NCBI RefSeq assembly: GCF_030068455.1
Contig: NZ_JAQOSQ010000011.1
Span: 62,001-126,000 of the forward strand
From: Roseofilum casamattae BLCC-M143
Lineage (GTDB): Bacteria > Cyanobacteriota > Cyanobacteriia > Cyanobacteriales > Desertifilaceae
DNA length: 64,000 nt
Direction: 5' to 3'
Of the stretch, positions 9,512 to 19,679 are shown in pieces. Positions within the stretch are counted from its first letter, which is position 1, and every line of letters starts with the position of its first letter. Made by a program: the position numbers and the translations under genes. The notes beneath the pieces are model-generated. The model worked only from the letters and a program-made list of their open reading frames with translations, did not search any database and was not told where the DNA came from.

Positions 9512-10636
9512 ATGGCTATTGAGTCTTCTTTCCAACCCTCTTCCGAATCCGGAAAGCGACGGGTGCGTTCTCCCAAACAAAAGTATCAGGCGAAAGCCAA
9601 ACGCGATCGCCAAGAGGAGGAGATTGAAGAATCTTTATTGCAAGCAGAAGCTCGTTTGGATGAAACGGAAAACCAAGAAGAAAAGTTACGTCCCCATCGC
9701 TTAGCGGATTATGTCGGGCAAAAAGATTTAAAAGGCGTATTGCAAATTGCCATCGACGCGGCGAAGGCAAGAAAGGAACCTCTAGACCATTTATTGCTTT
9801 ACGGACCGCCAGGTTTGGGAAAAACAACAATGTCCTTAATTCTGGCGCAAGAAATGGGAGTAAATTGCAAAATAAGTGCGGCTCCGGCATTAGAAAAACC
9901 CCGCGATATTGTCGGATTACTCATTAGCTTGCAAGCCGGAGATATCTTATTTCTCGACGAAATTCATCGCCTTTCGCGGGTGACCGAAGAATTGCTTTAT
10001 CCCGCCATGGAAGACCGGCGCTTAGATATTACAGTCGGGAAAGGAAAGACCGCAAAAACTCGAAGTATTCCGCTGAAACCCTTTACCTTAGTGGGGGCAA
10101 CAACTCGGGTAGGTTCTCTTTCCTCTCCATTGCGCGATCGCTTTGGTTTAATTCAACGATTGCGCTTTTACGAATTAGACGAACTCAGTATAATTGTCGA
10201 GCGCGCCGCCGGAGTTTTGCATACCGAAATTACCCCCGAAGGCGCCACCGAAATTGCCCGGCGATCGCGAGGAACGCCGCGTATTGCCAATCGTTTATTG
10301 CGTCGCGTCCGCGATTACGCGCAAGTCAAAGAATTGGGCGCAATTTCTCAAGACGTTGCCGATACTGCCCTACAATTATATGATGTCGATCCCTGCGGTT
10401 TAGACTGGACCGATCGCCTAATTTTAAGTACCACGATCGAGAATTTTAGCGGCGGTCCGGTAGGCTTAGAAACATTAGCAGCAGCCACTGGAGAAGATTC
10501 GCAAACCATTGAAGAAGTTTACGAACCGTATTTATTACAAATTGGATTTTTACAGCGCACCTCTCGCGGTCGAGTCGTCCTTCCGGCAGCCTGGAAACAT
10601 CTCGGATACACCCATCCCGACGAACCTTATATCTAA
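9512..10636 (+). CDS. ruvB: Holliday junction branch migration helicase RuvB
   Basis: 374 residues from the ATG at 9512 ([13 protein letters not shown]). After a charged N-terminal extension of about 65 residues, [16 protein letters not shown] opens the AAA+ core: Walker [10 protein letters not shown] near residue 97, Walker [11 protein letters not shown], sensor 1 [20 protein letters not shown] and arginine finger/sensor 2 [16 protein letters not shown]. The C-terminal winged helix ends with [14 protein letters not shown]. RuvB hexamers drive branch migration with RuvA. ruvA and ruvC are not in the window, as is usual for dispersed cyanobacterial ruv genes. Confidence 0.95.
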   Translation: MAIESSFQPSSESGKRRVRSPKQKYQAKAKRDRQEEEIEESLLQAEARLDETENQEEKLRPHRLADYVGQKDLKGVLQIAIDAAKARKEPLDHLLLYGPPGLGKTTMSLILAQEMGVNCKISAAPALEKPRDIVGLLISLQAGDILFLDEIHRLSRVTEELLYPAMEDRRLDITVGKGKTAKTRSIPLKPFTLVGATTRVGSLSSPLRDRFGLIQRLRFYELDELSIIVERAAGVLHTEITPEGATEIARRSRGTPRIANRLLRRVRDYAQVKELGAISQDVADTALQLYDVDPCGLDWTDRLILSTTIENFSGGPVGLETLAAATGEDSQTIEEVYEPYLLQIGFLQRTSRGRVVLPAAWKHLGYTHPDEPYI

Positions 10637-10642
10637 TAAATA

Positions 10643-10747
10643 TTAAACCGGTAAAATCTCTTCAAGTTCATCTTGTAGACTAGATTCCGGGAAAATACTC
10701 GCGGTAGACTGAAGATAGCGTTGGTGGAGCTTGAGTAATTTCCCAAG
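10643..10747 (-). pseudogene. Possible remnant of a small coding region
   Basis: On the minus strand an open stretch reads NLGKLLKLHQRYLQS and ends SLQDELEEILPV before TAA at 10643-10645. It has no start codon: the in-frame codon before it is a stop. The amphipathic, protein-like composition suggests a decayed gene end, but it is short and could be chance. Confidence 0.2.
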
Positions 10748-10783
10748 GTTTCATCCTGCCATCACCCTTCTCCAGTCTCAACC

Positions 10784-13700
10784 ATGAGTTTAATTAACAA
10801 CACTACTGCTCAATGGACGGTCAATACACCTTTGGGCAATAATAACTTTTATCTTAATAATAACTTTTCCAGCGCCGGCAACCCCCTAGCAGGAGCCATT
10901 GATGGCGGACCGGTAGAATATCAGGCATCCAATGGTACGACAGTCAATAGTTATAACAATGGTACAGATGGAGCCAAAAGCGCCCTAGAATTGGGCATCT
11001 ATATCTTCTTTGCTGGAGATGATACCCAAGGTATTCGGCGAATTGATAATGACTGGTCCAGTAATCTCACCGGGTATCAAGGGACTGCGGAGCAAACAGA
11101 ATCCATTACTACCGATGGTACATCTATCTATGGCAACAATGATGTTAATCGCGACCAAATTATCAAATGGTCGGTAACCAATAATACAGGTTCCTTCAGC
11201 CTAGCTCAACAATGGGCACAAGATGTGGGAACTGGGGGAAGATTTCGCGGCATTAGCTATTTTGACCATGGTAGTGGCGATGATTATATTTATGCCAGTG
11301 ACGGGGGAACTAATGGAGCCAGCGATAAAGTTTGGGCGTTTGATGCAGATACAGGGAGCGCGACAGCCGTTAACTTTGGTGGCACGGATATTACCGTACC
11401 GGGTACGGACTTAGTGTATCAGGCGATCGCCCACGAATACGACGGTCGCACCACCTTAATTGCCGTCACGACTAACGAAGTGCATGTTTGGGATCTAAAT
11501 ACCCCAACCACAGTCAGCTCGCTCGCTCCTCAAGAAACCTACACCCTAAGTTCCGGTAGCAACCAACTCCTCAATACTAGTGCTACTGCATTGAGTGGTA
11601 ACTTTTATGGTGCAGGAGCCAAAAATAACCAGTTTTTTCTTTTACATGGAAGCCAAGTCTCTGCCTATGAACTCGCTCCCACTCCCCTCCCAGTTATCTC
11701 CGAAATTATGTACAACCCTGCCAGCGGGGAAGATGACTGGGAGTGGATAGAAGTCTATAACTCTGGCAGCAGCACCATTGACTTATCCGGCTATGTTCTC
11801 GACGATAACAATAGCTTGGATCATATGTCTGCGAATATTGCCAGCGGTACGATCGCCGCCGGAACTAGTGCCATCCTTTTCAACGACGATGACCTTGATG
11901 CCTCCGACTTTACAGCGGCTTGGGGAACCGGGATTAACTTAATTGGCGTTACCGGTTGGGGCGATCTGCAACTCAATAATGCCGGCGATACTGTTAGTTT
12001 GTGGAATAGCTTTGCCAGCTACAGCGGCGACCATACCACTCATACGAATGCCATTGAAACCGTTACTTACGATAATACTGCTCTCTGGCCTGCTGACAAT
12101 AACAGTGCTTCGATTTACTTAACTAATCTCAGCGCCGATAATAACATTGGCTCGAACTGGAGCTTAAGTACGGATGGAGGTGCTACTCCCACGGGTATGG
12201 GATATATCAGTGCTAACGATAGTGGTAATAGCGGTAATGATATTGGCTCTCCCGGCGGAACTTTGGCAAACATTGCCTTCTCTTCCGGTACTATTGCCGC
12301 AGCAAGCGTCCTGCAAAGTACCAACAACCATCCCCTCTACCAGTTAGATCTTGCAGTCACCACGGATAACGTGCAGTTAACTGGCGCAACCTTCACCACG
12401 GGTGGAACCTACATTACGGCAGATATTGTTGCCAATAGCTTTGAACTCTTCTACTCCACCGATACTACCTTCGATGCTGGAGATACCTCTCTAGGGACTC
12501 AAGCGGTGGTTACTTCTGGGAATACCCTGGCGTTTACCGGACTCTCGCAAACCATCAACAGCGGTAGCACCGGTACATTATTTCTAGTTGCCGATATTGC
12601 TGCTGGCGCAACTGCCGGTAATACAATTAATATGGCCGCACCGAGTTTAAACGATATTACCTTCACTTCCGGCAAGAAAACCGGAACTCCAACCGCAGCG
12701 GGAGCACAAACCTTCGATGCTCTGCCAACGATTTCTTCGATTACATCCAGTACCGCTAATGATACCTTTACTGCTGGCAGCGCGATCGACGTTACCGTCA
12801 ACTTCTCCGAAAATGTTACCCTCGTTGGCGGCAACCTTACCCTAAATCTCGATACTGGCGGTGTCATCAGTATCAGTCCTTTTGCGAACTCCAATACTGT
12901 ATCCGGCACGTATATTGTAGGAACTGGAGAAAATAGTGCAGATTTAAACTCCAACTCGCCTCTGGTATTAGCAGGAGCTGCAACCTTGCAAGATGGGACT
13001 GGAAATAACGTTACCCTAACCATTCCCGGAGGCCAGTCTCTCGCCGATAACAAAGACATTATTATCGACACCACCGCACCGGCTGCTCCTTCTACTCCCG
13101 ACCTCACGGCAGCCACGGATACGGGAAGTTCTAATAGCGATAATATTACCAACGATACAACTCCCACCTTTACCGGCACGGCAGCGGCTAATAGCACGGT
13201 GACTCTCACCAGCAACGTTGATGGCATAGTGGGAACTACAACTGCTGATGGTGCGGGTAACTGGACTATTACTGCTAGTACCTTAAACGAAGGCAGTCAT
13301 AACCTTACCGCTACTGCTACCGATACTGGGGGAAATGCCAGCGCAGCTTCGAGTGCTCTCGGCATTACCATCGATACAACTTCTCCCACAGTGACGGTTA
13401 ACCAAGCTGTTGGTCAAGCCGACCCCACCAGTTCTGCACCCATCAACTATACTGTTATTTTCAACGAAGCCGTCACTGGTTTTGCTACGGGAGATGCATC
13501 CTTGAGCGGTACGGCTCCAGGAACGTCGATCGGTACTGTAACGGGTAGCGGAACAACATACAATGTTGCTGCGAGCGGGATGACGGCGTCCGGAACTGTC
13601 ATCGCTAGTCTTGCTGCCAATGTCGCAACAGATACAGCCGGTAATGGGAATGCTGCGAGCACCAGTACGGATAATACCGTCACCGTCAATCTAGATACCA

Positions 13701-15979
13701 CAGCGCCAACCCTGTCCGGCATTACCCGACAAACTCCTGCGGTTAGTCCCACGAATGCCGATAGTCTGGTCTTCCGTGCTACGTTTGATGAAGACGTGCA
13801 GAATGTGGATATCGCTGACTTTACAGTAACGGGAACTACAGCCGCAATTACTAATCTCAGCAGTAGCGGTAGCGGTGCGGTTTATGAGATTACGGTATCG
13901 GGAGGGGACTTAGCCAGTCTCGATGGTACGGTGGGACTGGACTTGGCAGCAGGCCAAACTATTACCGATCTCGCTGCGAATAGTTTACTGACAATCGAAC
14001 CGGCAACGGATGAAACTTATACCATTGATAATACACCGCCAACGGTTGGGGTGAATTCTTTAACGACGTTTGACTCTACGCCAGAATTAACGGGTACGGT
14101 TGACGATACGAGTGCCTCTATTCAGGTTACGGTGAATGGCACTGTTTATGGGGCAACCAATGGAGGTGATGGTACTTGGACGCTGGCTGACAATACGATT
14201 ACTATTCCCCTGAATGCTGGAACTTATGATGTGGCTGTTACAGCTACAGATAGTGCTGGGAATGCGGGTAACGATAGCATGACAGATGAAGTCATCATTG
14301 CAGTGCCTGTTGTGGAGTTCGCGCAAGGGAATTACTCGGCCAGTGAAGGGGATGGGACGACAACTATAATTACGCTCGAGCGCAATACGACGGTGGGAAC
14401 GTCGCAAGTCCGTGTGGCGATCGCCGGAGGAACGGCAACTGAAGGTACAGATTATACCGGCAGTGGGTTTCCGCTGACGGTGATATTTAATGATGGGGAA
14501 GGGAGTAAAACGGTTGCGCTTCCGGTGCTGGACGATACGCTTTACGAACCGGGAGTTGATGAAACGATCGCATTGATTGTAACTTCCGAGACGAATGCGA
14601 ACATTGGCAGTCAGAATACAACGATTCTCAATATTGCAGATAACGATAGTGCGCCGAATCTGTCAATTAATGATGTTGAGGCGAATGAAGGGGATGGCAC
14701 GTTAACGTTTACGGTAACTCTCGATGGGGCGATCGCGCAACTGGTGACGGTTGACTACGGGACGTTCGATGAGACGGCAACGGCAGGAGATGACTACAAC
14801 AGCAGCACTGGCACCCTCGCGTTTAATCCTGGGGAAACGAGCCGGGAAATTGCGATCGCTCTGACTGAAGATAATCTCAGTGAAGGTAACGAAACATTCG
14901 TTGTCGATTTAACCAATGCCAGTAATGCCAATATTAGCAACGGACAAGGGCAAGGAACAATCGTTGATAACGATATGACTCTCACTGTTCCCGCTCCCAG
15001 TCCTGTACCCTCACCGATACCTGCACCAACTCCGACGCCACCTCCAACTCCCACCCCAACTCCTTCACCCAGTCCAACTCAATCTGCTATTTGTGTATTT
15101 CTGGATAATCCGCCACCATTTCCCTCAATTAATATCACAAATCGCACGGAAATGGGAGGAGAATTTAATGATGTTTTTGTCGGAGGTTTGCTGAATGAAA
15201 CTTTCTGGGGACGAGGTGGAAACGACTGGATTCTTGGTGGAGATGGCGATGATAATCTCAATGGGGAAGCAGGAGATGATTTCCTCATCGGTAATACGGG
15301 AAAAGATATTATCGAGGGAGGTTTCGGTAATGATGAAATTCATGCCGGGCAAGATGATGATGGAGTCCGGGGAGGAGAAGGAGGCGATCGCATTTATGGG
15401 AATATAGGCAACGATATTCTCGAGGGAAATAATGGAAATGATTTCTTATTTGGGAATACGGAAAATGATTATCTTGATGGGGGTTTCGGCGATGATTTTA
15501 TCCATGCCGGACAAGATAACGACGGGGCGCGGGGCGGCGCAGGAAATGATACAGTATTAGGCGATCTCGGACAAGATTGCGTCGGTGGTAATGAAGGGAA
15601 CGATATGCTATCGGGAAATAGAGGAAGCGATCGCTTGGAGGGACATATCGGCGATGATACTCTCTGGGGAGGCCGAGATAACGATACGTTATTTGGAGGT
15701 ACGGGGGACGATTTTCTTTCCGGAGATTTGGGGAGCGATCGCCTTATTGGTGGTTTCGGAAACGATACTTTCGTGCTAAAATCAGGCGATGGAATCGATT
15801 GGATTGCTGATTTTAGTGCGGGCGATCGGATTGGCTTGGCTGGCGGTTTGACGTTCCAGGAATTAGAGATTGCTCAAAGTGGCAATAGCGCGATCGTCTC
15901 CTCAAATAATCAATTATTAGCAACTCTGGAAAATACGAGTAGTATCTTCCTAACGTTTGAGCAGTTTATTACAGTCTAA
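10784..15979 (+). CDS. Giant RTX-type secreted protein with LTD, Ig-like and Calx-beta domains
   Basis: 1731 residues, rich in Thr, Ser, Asn, Gly and Asp, with almost no Cys. No N-terminal signal peptide is seen. Order: a propeller-like N-terminal region (about 1-300), a lamin-tail domain (from about 304: PVISEIMYNPASGEDDWEWI), several bacterial Ig-like modules (about 640-1170, e.g. NDTTPTFTGTAAANSTVTL), two Calx-beta domains (about 1176 and 1291, e.g. VEANEGDGTLTFTVTLDG), a Pro/Thr/Ser linker (about 1400-1435), then RTX calcium-binding nonapeptides (about 1465-1670) and a terminal GDGIDWIADFSAGDRIGL block. The RTX end implies type I secretion and calcium-dependent folding outside the cell. 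No secretion genes are adjacent. An adhesin, S-layer or motility role is possible; no catalytic domain is evident. Confidence 0.85.
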   Translation: MSLINNTTAQWTVNTPLGNNNFYLNNNFSSAGNPLAGAIDGGPVEYQASNGTTVNSYNNGTDGAKSALELGIYIFFAGDDTQGIRRIDNDWSSNLTGYQGTAEQTESITTDGTSIYGNNDVNRDQIIKWSVTNNTGSFSLAQQWAQDVGTGGRFRGISYFDHGSGDDYIYASDGGTNGASDKVWAFDADTGSATAVNFGGTDITVPGTDLVYQAIAHEYDGRTTLIAVTTNEVHVWDLNTPTTVSSLAPQETYTLSSGSNQLLNTSATALSGNFYGAGAKNNQFFLLHGSQVSAYELAPTPLPVISEIMYNPASGEDDWEWIEVYNSGSSTIDLSGYVLDDNNSLDHMSANIASGTIAAGTSAILFNDDDLDASDFTAAWGTGINLIGVTGWGDLQLNNAGDTVSLWNSFASYSGDHTTHTNAIETVTYDNTALWPADNNSASIYLTNLSADNNIGSNWSLSTDGGATPTGMGYISANDSGNSGNDIGSPGGTLANIAFSSGTIAAASVLQSTNNHPLYQLDLAVTTDNVQLTGATFTTGGTYITADIVANSFELFYSTDTTFDAGDTSLGTQAVVTSGNTLAFTGLSQTINSGSTGTLFLVADIAAGATAGNTINMAAPSLNDITFTSGKKTGTPTAAGAQTFDALPTISSITSSTANDTFTAGSAIDVTVNFSENVTLVGGNLTLNLDTGGVISISPFANSNTVSGTYIVGTGENSADLNSNSPLVLAGAATLQDGTGNNVTLTIPGGQSLADNKDIIIDTTAPAAPSTPDLTAATDTGSSNSDNITNDTTPTFTGTAAANSTVTLTSNVDGIVGTTTADGAGNWTITASTLNEGSHNLTATATDTGGNASAASSALGITIDTTSPTVTVNQAVGQADPTSSAPINYTVIFNEAVTGFATGDASLSGTAPGTSIGTVTGSGTTYNVAASGMTASGTVIASLAANVATDTAGNGNAASTSTDNTVTVNLDTTAPTLSGITRQTPAVSPTNADSLVFRATFDEDVQNVDIADFTVTGTTAAITNLSSSGSGAVYEITVSGGDLASLDGTVGLDLAAGQTITDLAANSLLTIEPATDETYTIDNTPPTVGVNSLTTFDSTPELTGTVDDTSASIQVTVNGTVYGATNGGDGTWTLADNTITIPLNAGTYDVAVTATDSAGNAGNDSMTDEVIIAVPVVEFAQGNYSASEGDGTTTIITLERNTTVGTSQVRVAIAGGTATEGTDYTGSGFPLTVIFNDGEGSKTVALPVLDDTLYEPGVDETIALIVTSETNANIGSQNTTILNIADNDSAPNLSINDVEANEGDGTLTFTVTLDGAIAQLVTVDYGTFDETATAGDDYNSSTGTLAFNPGETSREIAIALTEDNLSEGNETFVVDLTNASNANISNGQGQGTIVDNDMTLTVPAPSPVPSPIPAPTPTPPPTPTPTPSPSPTQSAICVFLDNPPPFPSINITNRTEMGGEFNDVFVGGLLNETFWGRGGNDWILGGDGDDNLNGEAGDDFLIGNTGKDIIEGGFGNDEIHAGQDDDGVRGGEGGDRIYGNIGNDILEGNNGNDFLFGNTENDYLDGGFGDDFIHAGQDNDGARGGAGNDTVLGDLGQDCVGGNEGNDMLSGNRGSDRLEGHIGDDTLWGGRDNDTLFGGTGDDFLSGDLGSDRLIGGFGNDTFVLKSGDGIDWIADFSAGDRIGLAGGLTFQELEIAQSGNSAIVSSNNQLLATLENTSSIFLTFEQFITV
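15281..15556 (+). repeat. 162-bp-period duplication inside the RTX region
   Basis: A 38-residue block starting FLIGNTGKDIIEGGFGNDE at 15281 recurs from 15443 as FLFGNTENDYLDGGFGDDF; both copies contain IHAGQD(D/N)DG(V/A)RGG. The period is 54 codons, so this is a higher-order duplication on top of the nonapeptide repeats. Confidence 0.75.
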
Positions 15980-16029
15980 GTACAGGACCTGAGAGGGCAA
16001 CTTCAGAATTAGAATCAATAGAGGTGCCC

Positions 16030-19000
16030 TTAATATTCATCAACGAAGTTCTCGTGAACCCAGAGATATTTGTATTGCCGATTTTGGACTCGGACTAAAC
16101 CACCAAACGTTGGGTCTTTCTCTTTGAGGAAGGAATGAAGCTGGCGCAGCACCGAGCCTTGCGCTTCAATTTCTCGACCATGTTCGAGGTTGGGAGCATC
16201 TTGGCGACTAGCCCAGTCTAGAGCTAAATCTCCTCCTTTGGCAGAAGCAGCAATTCCTTTTTGCGCCACATCCCATTCCTCAGCGATATCGTTATATGCC
16301 GTATCCTCCATTAACCATTTTCCAGCAGAGGAGACGACGGGAACAATTAAGCCGATAGTGCGAGTTACGGCAGTTAGGTACGGTTTTGCTTTGGTAAACC
16401 ACTCGCGAGGTACATCAAGGAGATAAACTCCTTTTGTTTTGTCTTCGTTGAGTTCCGGGAGGGGTTTGCGCGAATGCTCGCACCAGAGGGTTAGTTTAAC
16501 TTTAATTGAGATGGCTTTGGGGCGATCGAGAAAACCGGTTTTGGTACGTTCTAGACTGAACAGACGCGGGCCTTCTTTCGCTTCATCGTTAAACATTTGG
16601 ATAAATTGCGTAAACTGCTCGTCCAATTGACTGCGCAGACGCTGGTCGTTGGCTAGAGATTCTTGACCGAGTTGTTCTAAGTCGCTTATTCGTTGGAGGA
16701 ATAGGGCCTGATTTTGGAGCAGTTGGTTGAGAGTCAGTTCTGGGGAAGTTTGGGCAGCGGTCGTATTGCGGATGAGCGCATCGATGTTTTGCCATTCATC
16801 GCAACCGGAAACATTACAGGGATATTCCGAATGTCCTTTTTCTTTACTGGCAATCAGCTTTTCTACTTCAAATTGCCCCAAACCCGGTTGACTCTTGCCG
16901 CAAGGTTCGATGCAGGGAACGACAATCTCGCAGCGCAACCCTTCCCAAAAGTGTTCGACCAGCCATTTCACGTCTTTGGTGAGTTCGTTTAAGAAGAATT
17001 CCGGATAGGCAGCGCGGACGGTAATGCGAATGTTGGTATCGATATATTCTAGGAAAGCGCGACCGTTATGGTTGTCATCGAGAATTAATCCGCGCTGCCA
17101 GTGAACGCTATTGGTGTAGTTATCTCGTCCTAAAGAATACTTATGGAAGCGAACGATGAGCCGATAGAAGAGTCCTTCCGCTTTCGCCAATTGTCCGCGA
17201 TCGTCTACAATGCGGCAGATTTGGATTTTCTGGTGTTTGCCATCTGGAATTTCTGCATCCCAGGGTAAGGAGTCGGGGCGTTGGTCGTCCACTAACTGCG
17301 CAATTAAGCTAGTAGGATTATGAGGATCGCAGAAGTCAGGATCGACGACTTGATACGAAAGATCGAAGCGCTCCATTAACTTCAAAAATAGGCGATGCAA
17401 ATCTTTTGGATAACCGGTTTCTTCCTCAAAAGGCGGGTTTTCCCAAAGTTGGCTTAAATAGTCGAATTGGACTAAACCGTTGTTATCGCGAATTTGTTTA
17501 TCGTCGAGAGCGAAGCTGATGGCTTTGGCCAACCAATCCGGTTTCAGGATAACGATATCTTTGAGTAAAGGGTCGTAGTGGTAGTGAATCAGATGGCCGA
17601 GGGTATGGAAAACCCGAAGACAGAGATCGGCAAGGAATCCTTCTACACCTTGTTCGGCGCAGATGTCCATAACTTGGTTATAGGTTAAGTAGGGTTGGTT
17701 GGTTACTCTCAAGGCTTCGCGGACTCGATACCAAGCAGCGGGAATAGTGCGACCCATTCCTGGGAGAGTAGCAGCAACTTGAGCAATAGCTTGTTTCAGG
17801 TTAGGGATATTTCGGCATTCTCCAGTGGTGGGGTGGGGCTTGCTATCGATGAAAAAGAAGCCTTGAATGGTATCGGTGGAGAATTTATCGATTAGCTCCT
17901 GGCGATCGATATCCGGTTGCCGTTGACTGGGGCCGCCATGGGTGGCAACAACTAAGATTTTGGCATCGGGTTCGCGATGTTTAATCAGTGTAATCCATTC
18001 ATTGACAAAGCCTTGCTGGGGGCCTTCTCGGGGTTTCCACACCACTAAATAAACGGCTGGAGCGGTAAAGAAGAGTTGATGGGTAGGACGATAAACCCGC
18101 TGGCCGCCAAAGTCCCAGCCATTGAGCACGATCTCTTTATTGCCATTAGGATGGATGACTTCCACGGGTTTAATTTGGATGCCGTGGGTAGTGAGACGAC
18201 CTTCCACCCACTCATCGCCGCGCAACGCACCGAGCAAGCAGGTTTTACCGACCTCTCCTTCCCCGACCAGAATTAGTTTGGCTTCGTTGAGAATAACTTT
18301 ATCTTCCGCTAAGGCTTGGAGATAAGTTTTGACCGCATCGAGACCTTGCTCGTAAGCTGCTTCCAGTTCGGGGTTGAGGGGATTGTTATTGAGGGAAAGC
18401 TCCTGCAAAGAGGTCAGTTGTGCGATCGCCTCGGGCACCTCGCTCAGTTGGTTGTTATTGAGGTAAAGCCACTGCAAAGAAGTCAGTTGTGCGATCGCCT
18501 CGGGCACCTCGCTCAGTTGGTTGTTATCGAGGTCAAGCTGCTGCAAAGAAGTCAGTTGGGCGATCGCCTCGGGCACCTCGCTCAGTTGGTTGTTATGGAG
18601 GTAAAGCCGCTGCAAAGAGGTCAGTTGTGAGATCGCCTCGGGCACCTCGCTCAGTTGGTTGTTATGGAGGTCAAGCCGCTGCAAAGAGGTCAGTTGTGCG
18701 ATGGCCTCGGGCACCTCGCTCAGTTGGTTGTTATGGAGGTCAAGCCGCTGCAAAGAGGTCAGTTGTGCGATGGCCTCGGGCACCTCGCTCAGTTGGTTGT
18801 TATCGAGGTCAAGCCGCTGCAAAGAAGTCAGTTGTGCGATGGCCTCGGGCACCTCGCTCAGTTGGTTGTTATCGAGGTCAAGCCGCTGCAAAGAAGTCAG
18901 TTGTGCGATGGCCTCGGGCACCTCGCTCAGTTGGTTGCCACTGAGGTAAAGCCCCTGCAAAGAAGTCAGTTGTGCGATGGCCTCGGGCAGCTCGCTCAGT

Positions 19001-19161
19001 TGGTTGTTATTGAGGGAAAGCCCCTGCAAAGAGGTCAGTTGTGCGATCGCATCCGGTACTTCAGTCAACCCCAAATTACTCAAATCCAGCACGGTTTCCC
19101 CTTGCTGCCGTGCTATTGCTATCCGCTCTTCGGCAATACGATATGCTTCATTTGTGTCCAT
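16030..19161 (-). CDS. Roco-family LRR GTPase (LRR-Roc-COR)
   Basis: 1043 residues. After a 46-residue cap come nine 23-residue leucine-rich repeats (47-253; consensus NNQLSEVPEAIAQLTSLQ). The Roc GTPase follows: P-loop GEGEVGKT at 300-307, switch II WDFGG at 349-353; the G4 position reads ATHGG rather than NKxD, a known deviation in Roco proteins. The COR region occupies roughly 480-800. The C-terminal part (about 830-1043) has a coiled segment and a helical domain I cannot name. Roco proteins are dimeric GTPases acting as signalling scaffolds; the bacterial substrates are mostly unknown. The neighbouring toxin-antitoxin and Rpn genes suggest an accessory region. Confidence 0.88.
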   Translation of the reverse strand: MDTNEAYRIAEERIAIARQQGETVLDLSNLGLTEVPDAIAQLTSLQGLSLNNNQLSELPEAIAQLTSLQGLYLSGNQLSEVPEAIAQLTSLQRLDLDNNQLSEVPEAIAQLTSLQRLDLDNNQLSEVPEAIAQLTSLQRLDLHNNQLSEVPEAIAQLTSLQRLDLHNNQLSEVPEAISQLTSLQRLYLHNNQLSEVPEAIAQLTSLQQLDLDNNQLSEVPEAIAQLTSLQWLYLNNNQLSEVPEAIAQLTSLQELSLNNNPLNPELEAAYEQGLDAVKTYLQALAEDKVILNEAKLILVGEGEVGKTCLLGALRGDEWVEGRLTTHGIQIKPVEVIHPNGNKEIVLNGWDFGGQRVYRPTHQLFFTAPAVYLVVWKPREGPQQGFVNEWITLIKHREPDAKILVVATHGGPSQRQPDIDRQELIDKFSTDTIQGFFFIDSKPHPTTGECRNIPNLKQAIAQVAATLPGMGRTIPAAWYRVREALRVTNQPYLTYNQVMDICAEQGVEGFLADLCLRVFHTLGHLIHYHYDPLLKDIVILKPDWLAKAISFALDDKQIRDNNGLVQFDYLSQLWENPPFEEETGYPKDLHRLFLKLMERFDLSYQVVDPDFCDPHNPTSLIAQLVDDQRPDSLPWDAEIPDGKHQKIQICRIVDDRGQLAKAEGLFYRLIVRFHKYSLGRDNYTNSVHWQRGLILDDNHNGRAFLEYIDTNIRITVRAAYPEFFLNELTKDVKWLVEHFWEGLRCEIVVPCIEPCGKSQPGLGQFEVEKLIASKEKGHSEYPCNVSGCDEWQNIDALIRNTTAAQTSPELTLNQLLQNQALFLQRISDLEQLGQESLANDQRLRSQLDEQFTQFIQMFNDEAKEGPRLFSLERTKTGFLDRPKAISIKVKLTLWCEHSRKPLPELNEDKTKGVYLLDVPREWFTKAKPYLTAVTRTIGLIVPVVSSAGKWLMEDTAYNDIAEEWDVAQKGIAASAKGGDLALDWASRQDAPNLEHGREIEAQGSVLRQLHSFLKEKDPTFGGLVRVQNRQYKYLWVHENFVDEY
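18403..19023 (-). repeat. Nine tandem 69-bp repeats encoding LRRs
   Basis: Nine in-frame 69-bp units, several nearly identical at the DNA level. Units encoding RLDLDNNQL and RLDLHNNQL each occur twice in succession. In + strand orientation some units carry GCGATCGC at the same place where others carry GCGATGGC. The low divergence, including at silent positions, points to recent unit duplication or gene conversion. Confidence 0.9.
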
Positions 19162-19322
19162 AATGCTTCTGCTTCTACTTCCATGCGATCGATCGCATTC
19201 TCACGATAGCCTCGCTGAATGAGCGATCGCAAACCGTCACGGACTTCCTCAACACAAGGTTACCGACATGGGTTAGATTGAATAGAGCGATAGATATCTC
19301 GTTACCAATCAAGGAAAGCGCC

Positions 19323-19679
19323 ATGAGTATCCTCATCTCCGAGCAAATGTTAAGTACCACCGGCATGAGTGAAGCTCAGATGCGGCAAGAAATTGCTATC
19401 CTCCTCGTCGAGCAAGAAAAACTCACTCTCGCTCAAGCCAGTCATTTTGCTCGAGTAAACCCCAACATCTTGGAGAATGTACTCGCCAGCCGTCAGATTC
19501 CTGTTAATGGCGATCTAAACCTCAGAAAATTACAACAGCAAAAATTAAAGTACTTTCCAGAAACGACATTGCATCAAGTTGCTGGATGTCTCAAATACAA
19601 AGGAACTCCTAAAACACTGGACGAGTTAGAACAGGCCATTGGCAAGGGAATAAAGGAACAATGGAATGATATCAATTGA
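19323..19679 (+). CDS. Antitoxin: UPF0175-like N-terminus with MazE/AbrB-type tail
   Basis: 118 residues from the ATG at 19323; the frame continues 15 codons upstream without support. Residues about 15-61 (MSEAQMRQEIAILLVEQEKL, then TLAQASHFARV and LASRQIPV) match the UPF0175 family, small helical DNA-binding-like antitoxins. Residues about 75-118 (LHQVAGCLKYKGTPKTLDEL, then EQAIGKGIKEQW) instead resemble the toxin-binding tail of AbrB/MazE-like antitoxins of PIN toxins. It overlaps the toxin gene by 14 bp, so translation is coupled. I infer that it neutralises the PIN RNase and autoregulates the operon. The hybrid make-up is inferred from family memory. Confidence 0.75.
   Translation: MSILISEQMLSTTGMSEAQMRQEIAILLVEQEKLTLAQASHFARVNPNILENVLASRQIPVNGDLNLRKLQQQKLKYFPETTLHQVAGCLKYKGTPKTLDELEQAIGKGIKEQWNDIN

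Noticed and set aside
12499-13227. 242-codon minus-strand frame inside the RTX gene
   Set aside because: Val/Ala-rich shadow of the Thr/Gly-rich coding strand; no start context or domain.
18403-19023. Tandem repeats mistaken for a CRISPR array
   Set aside because: Units are contiguous 69-bp coding repeats without unique spacers and keep the reading frame.
18316-19209. Overlapping plus-strand open frames in the LRR repeat region, with repeats such as QLCDGLGHLAQLVV
   Set aside because: They are shadows of the repeated LRR DNA on the opposite strand; the minus-strand protein has clear LRR and GTPase signatures.
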